NCBI RefSeq assembly: GCF_003626575.1
Contig: NZ_RBDY01000003.1
Coordinates: 62,001 to 126,000 of the forward strand
Source: Streptomyces radicis
Lineage (GTDB): Bacteria > Actinomycetota > Actinomycetes > Streptomycetales > Streptomycetaceae
Direction of reading: 5' to 3'
Length of the DNA stretch: 64,000 nt
The notes beneath the pieces are model-generated. The model was not told the DNA's origin. It saw only the letters and a list, made by a program, of their open reading frames with translations, and searched no databases. The translations under genes were made by a program, and so were the position numbers. Below, piece by piece: positions 53,233 to 62,110 of this stretch. Position 1 is the first letter of the stretch; every line of letters begins with the position of its first letter.

Positions 53233-54213
53233 ATGCGGGTGCGAGCACGACTGACGACGGCCGCGGCGGGGTCGACCCTGGCCCTTGTGGCGTCCCTGTC
53301 GGGCTGCATGACGGTCCACGGCGAGGAAGCGGTGGTGCCCGCCGCCTCGGAGGAGGAGGCGGAGGAGGCCCTTGAGCGCTATGTGGAGACCAGCAACGAG
53401 GCGGGTCGCGCGTTCGACCCCGAGCTGAACTCCACGGTCGAGATCGGCCCGCTCGGCGCCATCCGCGCGGCCCAGTTCGCGTCGTTGCGCGCCAGGAACC
53501 CCGGGGGCAACCAGGACTTCGCGCCCCTCGCGGTCAACGACACCCAGTTCCACATCCCGCAGCAGGCGGGCTGGCCCAAGTTCTTCGTCGCCGACACCCA
53601 GACCAACCAGGACCCGGACAACCGCTGGATGCTGGTCTTCACCCGCAACAGCGTCGACGAGGAGTGGAACGCCTCCTATGTGACGGTGCTGCCCACGGGC
53701 CGAGGCCCCGAGCTGGCCGAGGACGAGGACGGGTACCTGGACGACCTGCCGGTGACCGGCGAGACGGACACAGGGCTGGCCGTCGAGCCGGGCCAACTCC
53801 CCACCGCCTACACCGAGTACCTGGCGAACGGCTCGGGCCCGTTCAACGACGGCGCCTACACGAGCGACGAGGTCGCGGCCAGGGAACAGGCCAACGGGAG
53901 CGCCGCGTTCGTCATGGACTACCAGGACATGCCGCCCGACGAGGACGAGTTCGCGTACCGGCCCGTGGCGATGCGGACGGCGGACGGCGGCGCGCTCGTG
54001 CTGTTCTCGACGCTGCACAACCAGAAGCAGACGATGGCCGAGGGCCAGGCGATCGAGGTCCACGAGGCCATCGAGCCGCTGCTGTCATCCCCGGCGGAGC
54101 GCGCGCTCACGGTGGAGCAGGTCGCGATGTTCTCGGCGGTGGTGCCCGAGGGCGAGGGCGAGGTGGAGCTGCTGTTCCGCTCGCTCGGCGTGATCGCGGC
54201 CGCGGGCGAGTGA
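53233..54213 (+). CDS. Secreted lipoprotein of unknown function
   Basis: 326 residues. Lipobox SLSGC follows a hydrophobic segment. The mature part has a helical acidic start (EEEAEEALERYVETSNEAG) and a mixed beta region with conserved-looking FHIPQQAGWPKFFVADTQ and RWMLVFTRNSVDEEW. I chose ATG at 53233 with GGAGG upstream; an in-frame ATG at 53212 is possible. Similar lipoproteins are common in Streptomyces; role unknown. It ends at a hairpin shared with the next, convergent gene. Confidence 0.78.
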   Translation: MRVRARLTTAAAGSTLALVASLSGCMTVHGEEAVVPAASEEEAEEALERYVETSNEAGRAFDPELNSTVEIGPLGAIRAAQFASLRARNPGGNQDFAPLAVNDTQFHIPQQAGWPKFFVADTQTNQDPDNRWMLVFTRNSVDEEWNASYVTVLPTGRGPELAEDEDGYLDDLPVTGETDTGLAVEPGQLPTAYTEYLANGSGPFNDGAYTSDEVAAREQANGSAAFVMDYQDMPPDEDEFAYRPVAMRTADGGALVLFSTLHNQKQTMAEGQAIEVHEAIEPLLSSPAERALTVEQVAMFSAVVPEGEGEVELLFRSLGVIAAAGE

Positions 54214-54219
54214 CGCGTC

Positions 54220-54236
54220 GGCCCGGCGCCCGGGCC
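54220..54236. terminator. Hairpin between convergent lipoprotein and prim-pol-like genes
   Basis: GGCCCGG and CCGGGCC make a perfect 7-bp stem with a CGC loop, in the 31-base gap between the two stops. Likely bidirectional terminator, without a T-tract. Confidence 0.6.
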
Positions 54237-54244
54237 CCGCGGCG

Positions 54245-54964
54245 TCAGCGGCGCGGGCCCGCCTCGGCCTCGCGCGCGGCGCCGCGCCCCGACAGCTCGT
54301 CGCCGCACGCGTCGGTGAGCGCGGCGAGCAGCGTCAACGGCTCGGGCAGCGGGTGCTCGGGCCCGCGCAGCCAGCGCACGCCCGCCTCGCTCGCGCCGGG
54401 GACGCGCGAGGGCGGCAGCAGCACATAGCTGCCGCGGCAGTGCCAGCGCAGCCCTGGGTGCTCGTCGAGCGTCTCGGGGTGGCAGTCGAGCTCGCAGGGC
54501 CACCACTCGTCCTCATCGTCCGGGGTGCCGCGGGTGGCCGTGAAGAACAGCACACGGTCGGGGTCGGCGACGGCCACGGGCCCGAACGTTTCGGCCCCGC
54601 CCGACAGCCGCTCGAGCGCCGCGTAGCCCGCGGCGGCCGGGAGGTCGAGAACGTCGTGGGCGCGGCCCGTCGCGGTGATGAAGTTGGCGTCGGGGTGGAC
54701 GCGCAGCCAGCGCCCGATCTGGTCGGGGTCGGTGGTGGCCTGGGTGGCCCAGGCGAGCGACAGCGGATGGCGGCCCGGGCTCGGACAGCCGATGCGGTCG
54801 CAGGAACAGCCGTAGTCCAGCGGGTGGGCGGCCGGGGCCAGCGGAAAGCCCGCCTCGGCGGCGGCGAGCAGCAGCCCTTCCCTGGCGCGGGCGGCGGCGA
54901 CCCCCGCGGCGGCGCCCCGGGCCCCGCGTCGCAGCCAGCGGGGGAATCTGCTGTCGCGTTCCAT
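54245..54964 (-). CDS. Prim-pol N-terminal-like protein
   Basis: 239 residues. LLLAAAEAGFPLAPAAHPLD, CSCDRIGCPSPGRHPLSLAWATQATTD and RWLRVHPDANFITATGRAHDVLDLPA follow the layout of the bifunctional DNA primase/polymerase N-terminal domain. In place of the usual catalytic DXD near VLD the sequence reads DVLDLP, so catalytic metal binding is uncertain. Streptomyces have many stand-alone copies of this domain with unclear function. A non-replicative role is likely. Confidence 0.75.
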   Translation of the reverse strand: MERDSRFPRWLRRGARGAAAGVAAARAREGLLLAAAEAGFPLAPAAHPLDYGCSCDRIGCPSPGRHPLSLAWATQATTDPDQIGRWLRVHPDANFITATGRAHDVLDLPAAAGYAALERLSGGAETFGPVAVADPDRVLFFTATRGTPDDEDEWWPCELDCHPETLDEHPGLRWHCRGSYVLLPPSRVPGASEAGVRWLRGPEHPLPEPLTLLAALTDACGDELSGRGAAREAEAGPRR

Positions 54965-55016
54965 GAGCCTTCTGCCGCCTCACTTCCGTCCCGGTGCAGC
55001 GTGGCGGCCCGGGCCG

Positions 55017-56225
55017 TTATTCCGCGTCGTCCGCGCGTTCCGCGGGTGCCGCGGGGTCCCGTGCCGCGTCCGTCCGCTGCACATCCTGCCCTGGATGAGC
55101 GGCGGATGGGTAATCGGGAGGAGAGGGTGGAGAGGGGGACGGATGGGGCGGCCAGGGCGCTCCCCACTCGCTGTCCCTGGCGGCCCTGTACTCCTGGCCG
55201 CGGCGCTTGGAGACCGTCGTGCGGCGCAGCCCGCCCTCGGGCGTGCACAGGTCGAGCAGCACCTGGCCCTTGCGCAGCAGCGGCCTGCGCACGATGCGGC
55301 CGGGCGCGGGACCGGCGTCGGGGCCGGGTGTGGCGGCCGCCACATACGCGAACTTCTCGTCCTCGTACGGCAGTACGCCGCCCTTGACGCGGCGGTGCAG
55401 CGCGGAGCGGCTGACGCGGGCGGCGAAGTGGCACCAGTCGGCACCCACCTCGATGGGGCACTCGGCGCCGTGCGGGCAGGGCGCGAGGACGCGCAGCCCG
55501 GCGCCCAGGAGGCGGTCGCGCGCGTCCCTGATCCGCCGGTACCCCTCGGGGGTGCCGGGCTCCACGAGCACGACGGCCCCGGTGGCGGCCCGTTCCCCCG
55601 CGTCCCGCGTGGCGCGCGTCACCGCCGCCGCCGCGGCGTCCACCACGGCGTCGCGGGCGGGCTCCGGCAGCTCGCCCAGCACATAGGAGACGGTGACCAG
55701 GTCGGCGCCCGGCAGCTCGGGCGCCCCTTCGGCGGTCGCGCCGAGCCGCCCCTGGCGCCACTCGACCTGGCCGCCGAGGCCGCCCGCCGTGGCCAGCTCG
55801 CGGCCCAGGTCGAGCGCGGGCCCTGCCCGGTCGACGACGACGGTGCGGCGGTCGCGCCCCGGCCACACCTCGGCCGCGGCCCAGGGCGCCGCGCCGGTGC
55901 CGCCGCCCATGTCGAGGTGGGCGGTGGGGGCCCAGCCCGGCAGCCTGGCGGCCAGCTCGCGCAGCGCCGCGGTGACCGCCTCGAACGTCGCGGGCATGCG
56001 GTAGGCGGCGTAGGCGACCGCGTCCGCGCGGTCCCGCAGGACCGGCGCGGGGGCGAACGGGCCGCCGCGCTCGGCGCGTTCGGCCCCTTCGGAACGTTCG
56101 GCCCGTTCCTGACGCTCGCGGTAGCCCGCCATCAGCCGCTCGACCGCGCCTGCCGCCTGGCGTGGCGGCAGGCCGTCGAGCAGCTGGTCGAGCGCGGCGC
56201 GCAGGGTCGTGGATGCGCTGGTCAC
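55017..56225 (-). CDS. Rsm22-type methyltransferase-like protein (METTL17/Rsm22 family)
   Basis: 402 residues. An N-terminal helical segment, SAM-site HLDMGGGTGAAPWAA, VVVDRAG, VSYVLGELPEPARD and VLVEPGTPEGYRRIRDAR, then a Cys motif CPHGAECPIE with WCHFAARVSRSALHRRVKGG. The family acts in small ribosomal subunit assembly in mitochondria and binds an Fe-S cluster; bacterial members are less studied. Long disordered Pro-rich tail. Its GTG overlaps the MFS stop by GTGA, so it is co-expressed with the exporter. Confidence 0.86.
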   Translation of the reverse strand: MTSASTTLRAALDQLLDGLPPRQAAGAVERLMAGYRERQERAERSEGAERAERGGPFAPAPVLRDRADAVAYAAYRMPATFEAVTAALRELAARLPGWAPTAHLDMGGGTGAAPWAAAEVWPGRDRRTVVVDRAGPALDLGRELATAGGLGGQVEWRQGRLGATAEGAPELPGADLVTVSYVLGELPEPARDAVVDAAAAAVTRATRDAGERAATGAVVLVEPGTPEGYRRIRDARDRLLGAGLRVLAPCPHGAECPIEVGADWCHFAARVSRSALHRRVKGGVLPYEDEKFAYVAAATPGPDAGPAPGRIVRRPLLRKGQVLLDLCTPEGGLRRTTVSKRRGQEYRAARDSEWGAPWPPHPSPSPPSPPDYPSAAHPGQDVQRTDAARDPAAPAERADDAE

Positions 56226-57553
56226 CGGGACAGGATAGGGCGGCCCGCCCGGCGCCACGGGCGGCACAGGGTCACGAAGCAGACGGCCGCGAGCAGCACG
56301 GACGTGAGCTGGACCACGGCCATCGGCAGGGCCGTTCCCTCGCCCGCGACGCCGACGAGCGGCGAGGCGATGGCGCCCACGAAGAACGCGGACGCGCCCA
56401 GCAGCGCGGAGGCCGAGCCCGCGGCGTGCGGAGTGCGTTCGAGGCCCTCGGAGTTGGCGTTGGGCAGCACCAGGGGCATCGAGCCCATCAGCAGGAACAG
56501 GCCGACGGAGACGGCGACCAGCCCCGGGTCGCCCAGCACGCCGCTGGTCATGACGAGCAGCGCGAGCGCGGACAGGGTCACCCCGGCCAGGCCGATGGCC
56601 ATGATGTGGTGGGTGGGGAGGCGGCCGACGAGCACGTTGCCGTTGATCTGGCTGACGCCCACCAGGCCGATGGAGTTGACCATGAACAGCATGCTGAACG
56701 TCTGCGGCGAGGCGCCGTAGATCTCCTGGATGACGAACGGCGAGGCGGCGACATACGCGAACAGCGCCGCGAACGTCAGGCTGCCGACCAGGAGATGGCC
56801 CGTGAAGACCCGGTCCCTGAACAGCCCGCCCATGTCGCGCAGCGCCGAGCGCACGCCCCCCGCGTGGCGCCGCTCCCTCGGCAGCGTCTCGGGCAGCCAG
56901 CGGGCGACGACCAGGGTCAGCACGACCCCGGCCGCGGCCAGCACGACGAAGATGCCGCGCCAGTCGGTGAACCGCATCAACTGGCCGCCGAACACCGGCG
57001 ACAGGATGGGCGCGGCCCCCGAGATCAGCATCAGGGTGGAGAAGAAACGGGCCATGGCCACGCCGTCGAACAGGTCGCGCACGATGGCCCGGGAGATCAC
57101 GACCCCGGCCGAGCCCGCGAGGCCCTGGATGAAGCGGAACGCGGTCAGCGACTCGACCGTGGGCGCGAGCGCGCACGCGACCGAGGCCACGACATAGCAG
57201 CCCATGCCGATCAACAGCGGGCGACGACGGCCGAGTTGGTCGCTCATCGGGCCGACGATCAGCTGGCCTAGACCCAGGCCGAGCAGGCACGCGGTCAGCG
57301 TGAGCTGCACCGTGGCGGCGCCGGTGCCGAGCGAGTCGCCCACCTCGGGGAGGGCGGGCAGGTACATGTCCATCGACAGCGGGGGGACCGCGGAGAGCGC
57401 GCCGAGGATCAACGTCAGCAGCACCCCGGCGCGTTGGCGGCGCGTGAGCTGGGCGGCGGTGGCCCCCGCCGGGTCGCGGCGGGGGCCGGATATCGGAAGC
57501 GTGTCGGGAGTGGAGTCGGGGGCGGCCATGCTGGATGGGCCGGGCAGGTTCAT
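56222..57553 (-). CDS. Bcr/CflA-family MFS drug exporter
   Basis: 443 residues with 12 hydrophobic helices. LSMDMYLPALPEVGDSLG near helix 1 and GPMSDQLGRRRPLLIG in the loop 2-3 position are Bcr/CflA signatures. Expected to export a drug or metabolite by proton antiport. GGAGAGG precedes the ATG. First gene of a two-gene unit with the Rsm22-type gene. Confidence 0.9.
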   Translation of the reverse strand: MNLPGPSSMAAPDSTPDTLPISGPRRDPAGATAAQLTRRQRAGVLLTLILGALSAVPPLSMDMYLPALPEVGDSLGTGAATVQLTLTACLLGLGLGQLIVGPMSDQLGRRRPLLIGMGCYVVASVACALAPTVESLTAFRFIQGLAGSAGVVISRAIVRDLFDGVAMARFFSTLMLISGAAPILSPVFGGQLMRFTDWRGIFVVLAAAGVVLTLVVARWLPETLPRERRHAGGVRSALRDMGGLFRDRVFTGHLLVGSLTFAALFAYVAASPFVIQEIYGASPQTFSMLFMVNSIGLVGVSQINGNVLVGRLPTHHIMAIGLAGVTLSALALLVMTSGVLGDPGLVAVSVGLFLLMGSMPLVLPNANSEGLERTPHAAGSASALLGASAFFVGAIASPLVGVAGEGTALPMAVVQLTSVLLAAVCFVTLCRPWRRAGRPILSR

Positions 57554-57739
57554 GCACCTCTCCGTGACGTACTGGGGATCGGCCCAATCATCCCACGACC
57601 ACCCCCTCGGGCCCCAGTCCGTCAAGCGCCTCCGGGCCCCCCGCCGGGGGCCCCGCCGTTGGGCACGGCCCGTTGAGCACGGCCCGTTGAGCCGGGCCTG
57701 GTCGGCGGGGTGAGTGCGATCACCCACTGTGTCTGGCCA

Positions 57740-57768
57740 TTGACAGAACGCGCGTCCAGGGGTGATTG
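57740..57768 (+). promoter_or_regulatory. Candidate promoter of the second regulator module
   Basis: A consensus TTGACA at 57740-57745 lies upstream of the small gene starting 57810. A weak -10 (about TGATTGT at 57763-57769) follows at 17-18 bases. In this GC-rich genome a perfect -35 is unusual. Confidence 0.4.
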
Positions 57769-57809
57769 TCATGCAATCCGACGCAACCCCTTCTGCGCAG
57801 GAGCCCGCC

Positions 57810-58070
57810 ATGACGCTACGGTTCATCGGAGTGGACCCGGACACAGGACAGCAGGGTTCACCAACTATCTGGATCGACGACGCAAGCGGCGAGATCATCG
57901 TGCAGGGATGGAAACCGAGCCCTGATCTCGAGGCTGCGTGCGCCGCGTCCCCGGCCCCGGGGCATACCCCGGGCATCCCGGCCCATGAGGCTGTCGTCCG
58001 TATCCCGGCACGCAGGGTGCCGATGCTGAGGGAGGCATGCGATGTCGCAGAGCGAACCCGGCTTTCTTGA
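57810..58070 (+). CDS. Small protein of unknown function in a DUF6879/XRE module
   Basis: 86 residues starting MTLRFIGVDPDTGQQGSPTI, with AGGAG upstream of the ATG. The start looks like a beta strand and turn, and EIIVQGWKPSPDLEAACAA follows. It overlaps the DUF6879 gene by 29 bp, so the two are translated together. Proteins of this form are often encoded beside DUF6879 and XRE-DUF5753 genes in Streptomyces. Function unknown. Confidence 0.7.
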   Translation: MTLRFIGVDPDTGQQGSPTIWIDDASGEIIVQGWKPSPDLEAACAASPAPGHTPGIPAHEAVVRIPARRVPMLREACDVAERTRLS

Positions 58071-58572
58071 TCTGCTGGCCAGCGCCCGGCACACGGCGAT
58101 GCATCTTGAGATGCGCGACATCTACGACGTCGGCGATGAGGCCGCTGACTTCGAGCGCTGGCAGCGCACCGGTGAGCGGGACGTCGACCCGGCATCGGAG
58201 TACTGGGCGCCGTGGGTTGGTCTGATCGAGGAGACCGTGGCTCGCGGTGTCGCCGTTCGCCGGGCCCGCGTGGTGTCGGAGCCGGTGAGCGACTACATCC
58301 GGTACGAGCACGCCGGGGCAGCGGTGAACGTCGCCGCTGGTGAGGACGTGCGATGGTTGCCCAGGCGGCGTGCGTCCGACCTCCTGCTCCCTGGGAACGA
58401 TCTGTGGGTCTTCGACGAGACCGCAGTGTTGTTCAACCACTTCGATGGGCACGGGAATTGGTCCTCGCCGAAGTGGGAGGTGCGCACCGAACCTGACCTG
58501 ATCGCCCAGGTCCGCGGCTCGCTCAGGGCCGTGTGGGACAGGGCCGTGCCCCACGAGCAGTACAAGGTCTGA
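58042..58572 (+). CDS. DUF6879 family protein
   Basis: 176 residues. The core ARHTAMHLEMRDIYDVGDEA, FERWQRTGERDV and VRRARVVSEPVSDYIRYEH is typical of DUF6879, a domain found only beside XRE-DUF5753 regulators in actinobacteria. GGGAGG precedes the ATG. It contains several Trp and a C-terminal helix. The family is thought to be a partner of WhiJ/AbaA-like regulators; its function is not established. Confidence 0.85.
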   Translation: MSQSEPGFLDLLASARHTAMHLEMRDIYDVGDEAADFERWQRTGERDVDPASEYWAPWVGLIEETVARGVAVRRARVVSEPVSDYIRYEHAGAAVNVAAGEDVRWLPRRRASDLLLPGNDLWVFDETAVLFNHFDGHGNWSSPKWEVRTEPDLIAQVRGSLRAVWDRAVPHEQYKV

Positions 58573-58591
58573 GCCGCTCAGCGATCCGCCG

Positions 58592-59440
58592 ATGCCCGCG
58601 AACCCGTCATCGTCCGCCCAGGAAGCGCGCCAAGTCGTCGCAGGGAGACTACGTGACCTACGGCTGGACGCCGAGATCACAGCCCGCGAGCTGGCGTCCC
58701 GCTGTGGCTGGAGCGAGGCCAAGTCCTCTCGCATCGAGCACGCGAAGACGGCGCCATCGGACGCGGACATCCGCGCTTGGTGCACCGCCTGCGGGGCCGC
58801 CGACCAGGCCGCTGAGCTGATCGCGGCCAACCGGCGGGTCGACGAGATGTACGTGCGCTGGCGGCGGCTGCACGGGCACGGGATGCGGCGCGCGCAGGAG
58901 GCGGTCCTGCCGCTGTACGAGCGGACCCGGCACTTGAGGGTCTACGTGTCCAACGTGGTGCCCGGCATTCTCCAGACCGAGCAGTACGCGACCGCCCTGC
59001 TGTCGACCATCGCGCGGTTTCAGGGCACCCCGGACGACGCCCCGCAGGCTGCGGCTTCACGTATCGAGCGTTCGCAGGTGTTGCATCGGGGCCACCACAC
59101 CTTCGCGTTCCTGTTGGAGGAGACGGTGCTGCGGTACCGGATCGGGGACGCCGAGACGATGGCCAACCAACTCGGATACCTACTGGCGGTGATGGCGCTG
59201 CCGAACGTCAGCCTGGGCGTCATCCCGTTCTCGGCGCACCGCGCGTTGTGGCCGTTGGAGGCGTTCTACCTCTTCGATGACCAGCGCGTCAGCTCGGAGT
59301 TGCTGACGGCTGCGGTGAACGTCTCGGCCTCGAGTGAGATTCAGGTATACGCGAAGGCGTTCGCCGAGCTTGCCGGGATGGCGGTGCACGGCGCTCGCGC
59401 ACGGCGTCTGATAACGGATGCTATCGCCGCGCTCGGGTGA
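58592..59440 (+). CDS. XRE-family regulator with DUF5753 domain
   Basis: 282 residues. The HTH is ITARELASRCGWSEAKSSRI near residues 25-50, followed by the DUF5753 domain: LRVYVSNVVPGILQTEQYAT, HTFAFLLEETVLRYRIGD and VSLGVIPFSAHRALWP. Such WhiJ-like proteins regulate development or accessory genes with small partners. It follows the DUF6879 gene after 19 bases. Confidence 0.92.
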   Translation: MPANPSSSAQEARQVVAGRLRDLRLDAEITARELASRCGWSEAKSSRIEHAKTAPSDADIRAWCTACGAADQAAELIAANRRVDEMYVRWRRLHGHGMRRAQEAVLPLYERTRHLRVYVSNVVPGILQTEQYATALLSTIARFQGTPDDAPQAAASRIERSQVLHRGHHTFAFLLEETVLRYRIGDAETMANQLGYLLAVMALPNVSLGVIPFSAHRALWPLEAFYLFDDQRVSSELLTAAVNVSASSEIQVYAKAFAELAGMAVHGARARRLITDAIAALG

Positions 59441-59528
59441 CACGGTGCAAGTTCGCGTAAGCTCGTAGCCGCCCGTCAGCGCGCGCTCCTACGGTCCTGC
59501 CACAGGCTCTCGACCGTGGGAGGCGAAC

Positions 59529-59732
59529 ATGAGCCAGTACATCCCTGAGTGGGCACGCGAGGATCACACCGCCCCACCCCCTTTGTCCGATGACGAGCCG
59601 ATGACGGTGATCGTCGGGCGGGAATGTCCCCCGGCGACGCCGCTCGGCCTGTGCCTCGGCTGCCGCGACCGCCTACACGCTCCCGCACCCCCGGATCGCC
59701 GCGCGGCTGCGCGCGGGGCCCGGCTGCCGTGA
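59529..59732 (+). CDS. Small protein with PPLSDDEPMTVIVGR motif (paralogue of 40491)
   Basis: 67 residues, GGGAGG before the ATG. The core APPPLSDDEPMTVIVGREC and PLGLCLGC repeats the small protein at 40491-40676. N- and C-termini differ. Both sit near XRE regulators about 19 kb apart. It lies between the regulator and hemC. Two Cys in CLGC and one in REC may bind metal. Confidence 0.7.
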   Translation: MSQYIPEWAREDHTAPPPLSDDEPMTVIVGRECPPATPLGLCLGCRDRLHAPAPPDRRAAARGARLP

Positions 59733-59759
59733 GATCCGCGACACAGAGAGGACCGCCAC

Positions 59760-60728
59760 GTGAACGACTTCCCCGCCGACCGGCCGCTGAGGATCGGCAC
59801 CCGCGGCTCACCCATGGCCCTGGCGCAGGTTGAGCACGTCAGCGGGTTACTCCGCACGTTGGCGCCCGACCTCGACATCCGCCCTGTGCCCGTGACCACT
59901 GAGGCCGACATGTGGCAGGGCGACCTCGCCAAGCTCGGTGGCAAGGGGCTGTTCACCAAGCGCATCGACGAGATGTTGCAGCGCGGCGAGGTGGACATGG
60001 CCGTGCACTGCGTCAAGGACGTGCCGGGGGACGTCCCCCTCCCGGAGGGACTGATCTTCGCCGCCTATCTGCCGCGCGAGGACGTGTCGGACGTGCTGCT
60101 GTTCCCCGAGGGCAGCGAGCGCCGGACGCTCGCCGACCTGCCAGCCGGGGCCACGGTCGGCACCTCGGCCGTCCGCCGGACGGCACAGATCAACCGCGTC
60201 CGCCCGGACCTGAACGTCGTACGGATCCGCGGCCTGGTCGGCACCCGCGTCGAAAAGCTGGACGGGCGGCGGGAAGGCCCCGCCCTTGACGCGCTGGTCC
60301 TCGCCCTCGCCGGGCTCGAACGCCTCGGCCTGACCGCACGCGCCCGCCAGGTCTTCACCCCGCGGGAGATCCTGCCCGCCGTCGGCGCCGGGGTCCTCGG
60401 CCTTCAGTGCCGCGCCGACGACGGCCCGGTCGCGGGCCTGCTCGCCCGCCTCAACCACGAACGCACCACGCGCGAGGTCACCGCCGAACGCGTCATGCTC
60501 CACGGGCTGCGCGGCCACTGCAACAGCCCCATCGCCGGGTACTGCGTCACCGAGCCGGACGGACAACTGTCCCTGCGCGGCACGGTGTTCAACCGCGACG
60601 GCTCCCGGTTCGTCCACGCCCACCACTGGGGCGAGGACCGCAACGACCCCGCCACCCTCGGCACCCGCGTCGCCGCCGAACTCCTGCGCCAGGGCGCCCG
60701 CGACATCATCTCCGGCATCCCCCACTGA
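59760..60728 (+). CDS. hemC: Porphobilinogen deaminase (hydroxymethylbilane synthase)
   Basis: 322 residues. RIGTRGSPMALAQV at the N-terminus, HCVKDVPGDVP with the catalytic Asp (HSLKDVP in most), GTSAVRR, and the dipyrromethane-binding Cys254 in GLRGHCNSP. It joins four porphobilinogens into hydroxymethylbilane in heme synthesis. It is not next to other hem genes and follows a regulator module, suggesting a second copy. GAGAGG precedes GTG. The substitution HCVKDVP for HSLKDVP is unusual but conserves Lys and Asp. Confidence 0.9.
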   Translation: MNDFPADRPLRIGTRGSPMALAQVEHVSGLLRTLAPDLDIRPVPVTTEADMWQGDLAKLGGKGLFTKRIDEMLQRGEVDMAVHCVKDVPGDVPLPEGLIFAAYLPREDVSDVLLFPEGSERRTLADLPAGATVGTSAVRRTAQINRVRPDLNVVRIRGLVGTRVEKLDGRREGPALDALVLALAGLERLGLTARARQVFTPREILPAVGAGVLGLQCRADDGPVAGLLARLNHERTTREVTAERVMLHGLRGHCNSPIAGYCVTEPDGQLSLRGTVFNRDGSRFVHAHHWGEDRNDPATLGTRVAAELLRQGARDIISGIPH

Positions 60729-60814
60729 CCCGTTGGCGATCCACCGGGTACCCGGCGGGCGCCTGTCCCGCGGGTGACGGAATAACGCGCCGGGCGGCGG
60801 CCGTTGCCCCCGGC

Positions 60815-61678
60815 ATGACCACGGGGGACACCACGCGGGTGCTGCGCTACGCGGCGTTCACGGACGACCCCGCGGGGGGCAACCCCGCGGGGGTCGTGCT
60901 CGACGCGCGGGGGCTCGACGAGGCCGACATGGCGCGGATCGCCGCCGACGTGGGGTACTCGGAGACCGCTTTCCTGGTGCCACGCGAGGGCCGCGCGTTC
61001 GGGGTGCGGTACTTCAGCCCGGTGGCCGAGGTGCCCTTCTGCGGCCACGCGACGATCGCGGCCGCGGTCGCGCTGGGTGAACGGACGGGCGGCGCCGGGG
61101 AGTTGCTGTTCGACACGCCAGCGGGGCACGTTCCGGTGAGCGTGGAGGCGGCCGAGGGGGCACCGCGGGCGCTTCGGGCGACGCTGACCAGCGTGGCGCC
61201 CCACCAGGAGCCGGTGGACCCGGCCGACCTGGCCGAGGCGCTGGCCGCGCTCGACTGGTCCCCCGGTGACCTCGACCCCGCCCTGCCGACGGTGATCGCG
61301 TTCGCGGGCGCCCGCCACCTGGTGGTGCCCGCCGCCACCAGGGCGCGCCTGGCGGATCTCGACTACGACGTGCCCGGGCTGACGGCGTTGATGCTGCGCC
61401 TCGACCTGACGACGCTCCAACTGGTGTGGCGGGAGCGCGCGGACGTCTTCCATGTGCGCGACCCGTTCCCGGTGGGCGGCGTCGTGGAGGACCCGGCGAC
61501 GGGCGCCGCGGCCGCCGCGCTCGGCGGCGCGCTGCGCGCGGCGGGCCTCGTCCCCGACGAGGCGGTGCTCACGCTGCACCAGGGCCATGACATGGGCCGC
61601 CCCTCGACGCTGACCGTGGAGCTGCGCGCGGGCGACCCGCGCGTCCGGGTCTCGGGCACGGCCGTTCCCCTCACCTGA
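60815..61678 (+). CDS. PhzF family epimerase/isomerase
   Basis: 287 residues. FTDDPAGGNPAGVVL near the start, the catalytic Glu in GYSETAFLVP, FCGHATIAAA and DPATGAAAAALGG are PhzF signatures. The fold performs proton shifts; the true substrate of most actinobacterial copies is unknown and phenazine genes are absent here. No ribosome site is obvious before the ATG. Converges on the DUF1876 gene. Confidence 0.9.
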   Translation: MTTGDTTRVLRYAAFTDDPAGGNPAGVVLDARGLDEADMARIAADVGYSETAFLVPREGRAFGVRYFSPVAEVPFCGHATIAAAVALGERTGGAGELLFDTPAGHVPVSVEAAEGAPRALRATLTSVAPHQEPVDPADLAEALAALDWSPGDLDPALPTVIAFAGARHLVVPAATRARLADLDYDVPGLTALMLRLDLTTLQLVWRERADVFHVRDPFPVGGVVEDPATGAAAAALGGALRAAGLVPDEAVLTLHQGHDMGRPSTLTVELRAGDPRVRVSGTAVPLT

Positions 61679-61702
61679 CGCGCGCCCCTCGCGCCCGGGG
61701 GC

Positions 61703-61969
61703 TCATTCGAGCCGGGTGACGGGGTGGTGCGTCCCCGCCTCGATGTCCTGCGCGGTCAGGTGGAGCAGCTGGTGGGACAGCTCCGACAGCGCACGCGCCA
61801 CCGCCAGCTCCCGCCCGATGCCCGGCTCCTGCGGGTCCTCGGGGTTGGCGCGCGCGGTGCCCTCCGCCACGAGCACCGTGTCGGGCCGGTCCTCCAGGCG
61901 TGCCTCGGCCCGGGTGAGGCGGCCGTCGGAGTCGATCGCCACCCGGACATTCCAGGTCTCACTGGTCAT
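61703..61969 (-). CDS. DUF1876 domain protein
   Basis: 88 residues, beginning MTSETWNVRVAIDSDGRLTR. TRAEARLEDR, LVAEGTARANPEDP and ELAVARALSELSHQLLH fit the short actinobacterial DUF1876 family, which has a dsRBD-like fold. Function unknown. Convergent with PhzF, 24 bases from its stop. Confidence 0.85.
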   Translation of the reverse strand: MTSETWNVRVAIDSDGRLTRAEARLEDRPDTVLVAEGTARANPEDPQEPGIGRELAVARALSELSHQLLHLTAQDIEAGTHHPVTRLE

Positions 61970-62110
61970 GCGTCCATCCTCACCCCGGCGTCCCCCGCCC
62001 GCACTTCGGCCGTTCAACGCCCCCGCGGAGCGCCCGGGCGGCGAGGCGCGTCGCGGTCCGGGAAAATGGGCACCCGCGAAGGGAATGTCGAGTCGCGACG
62101 AGAGGGAGCC

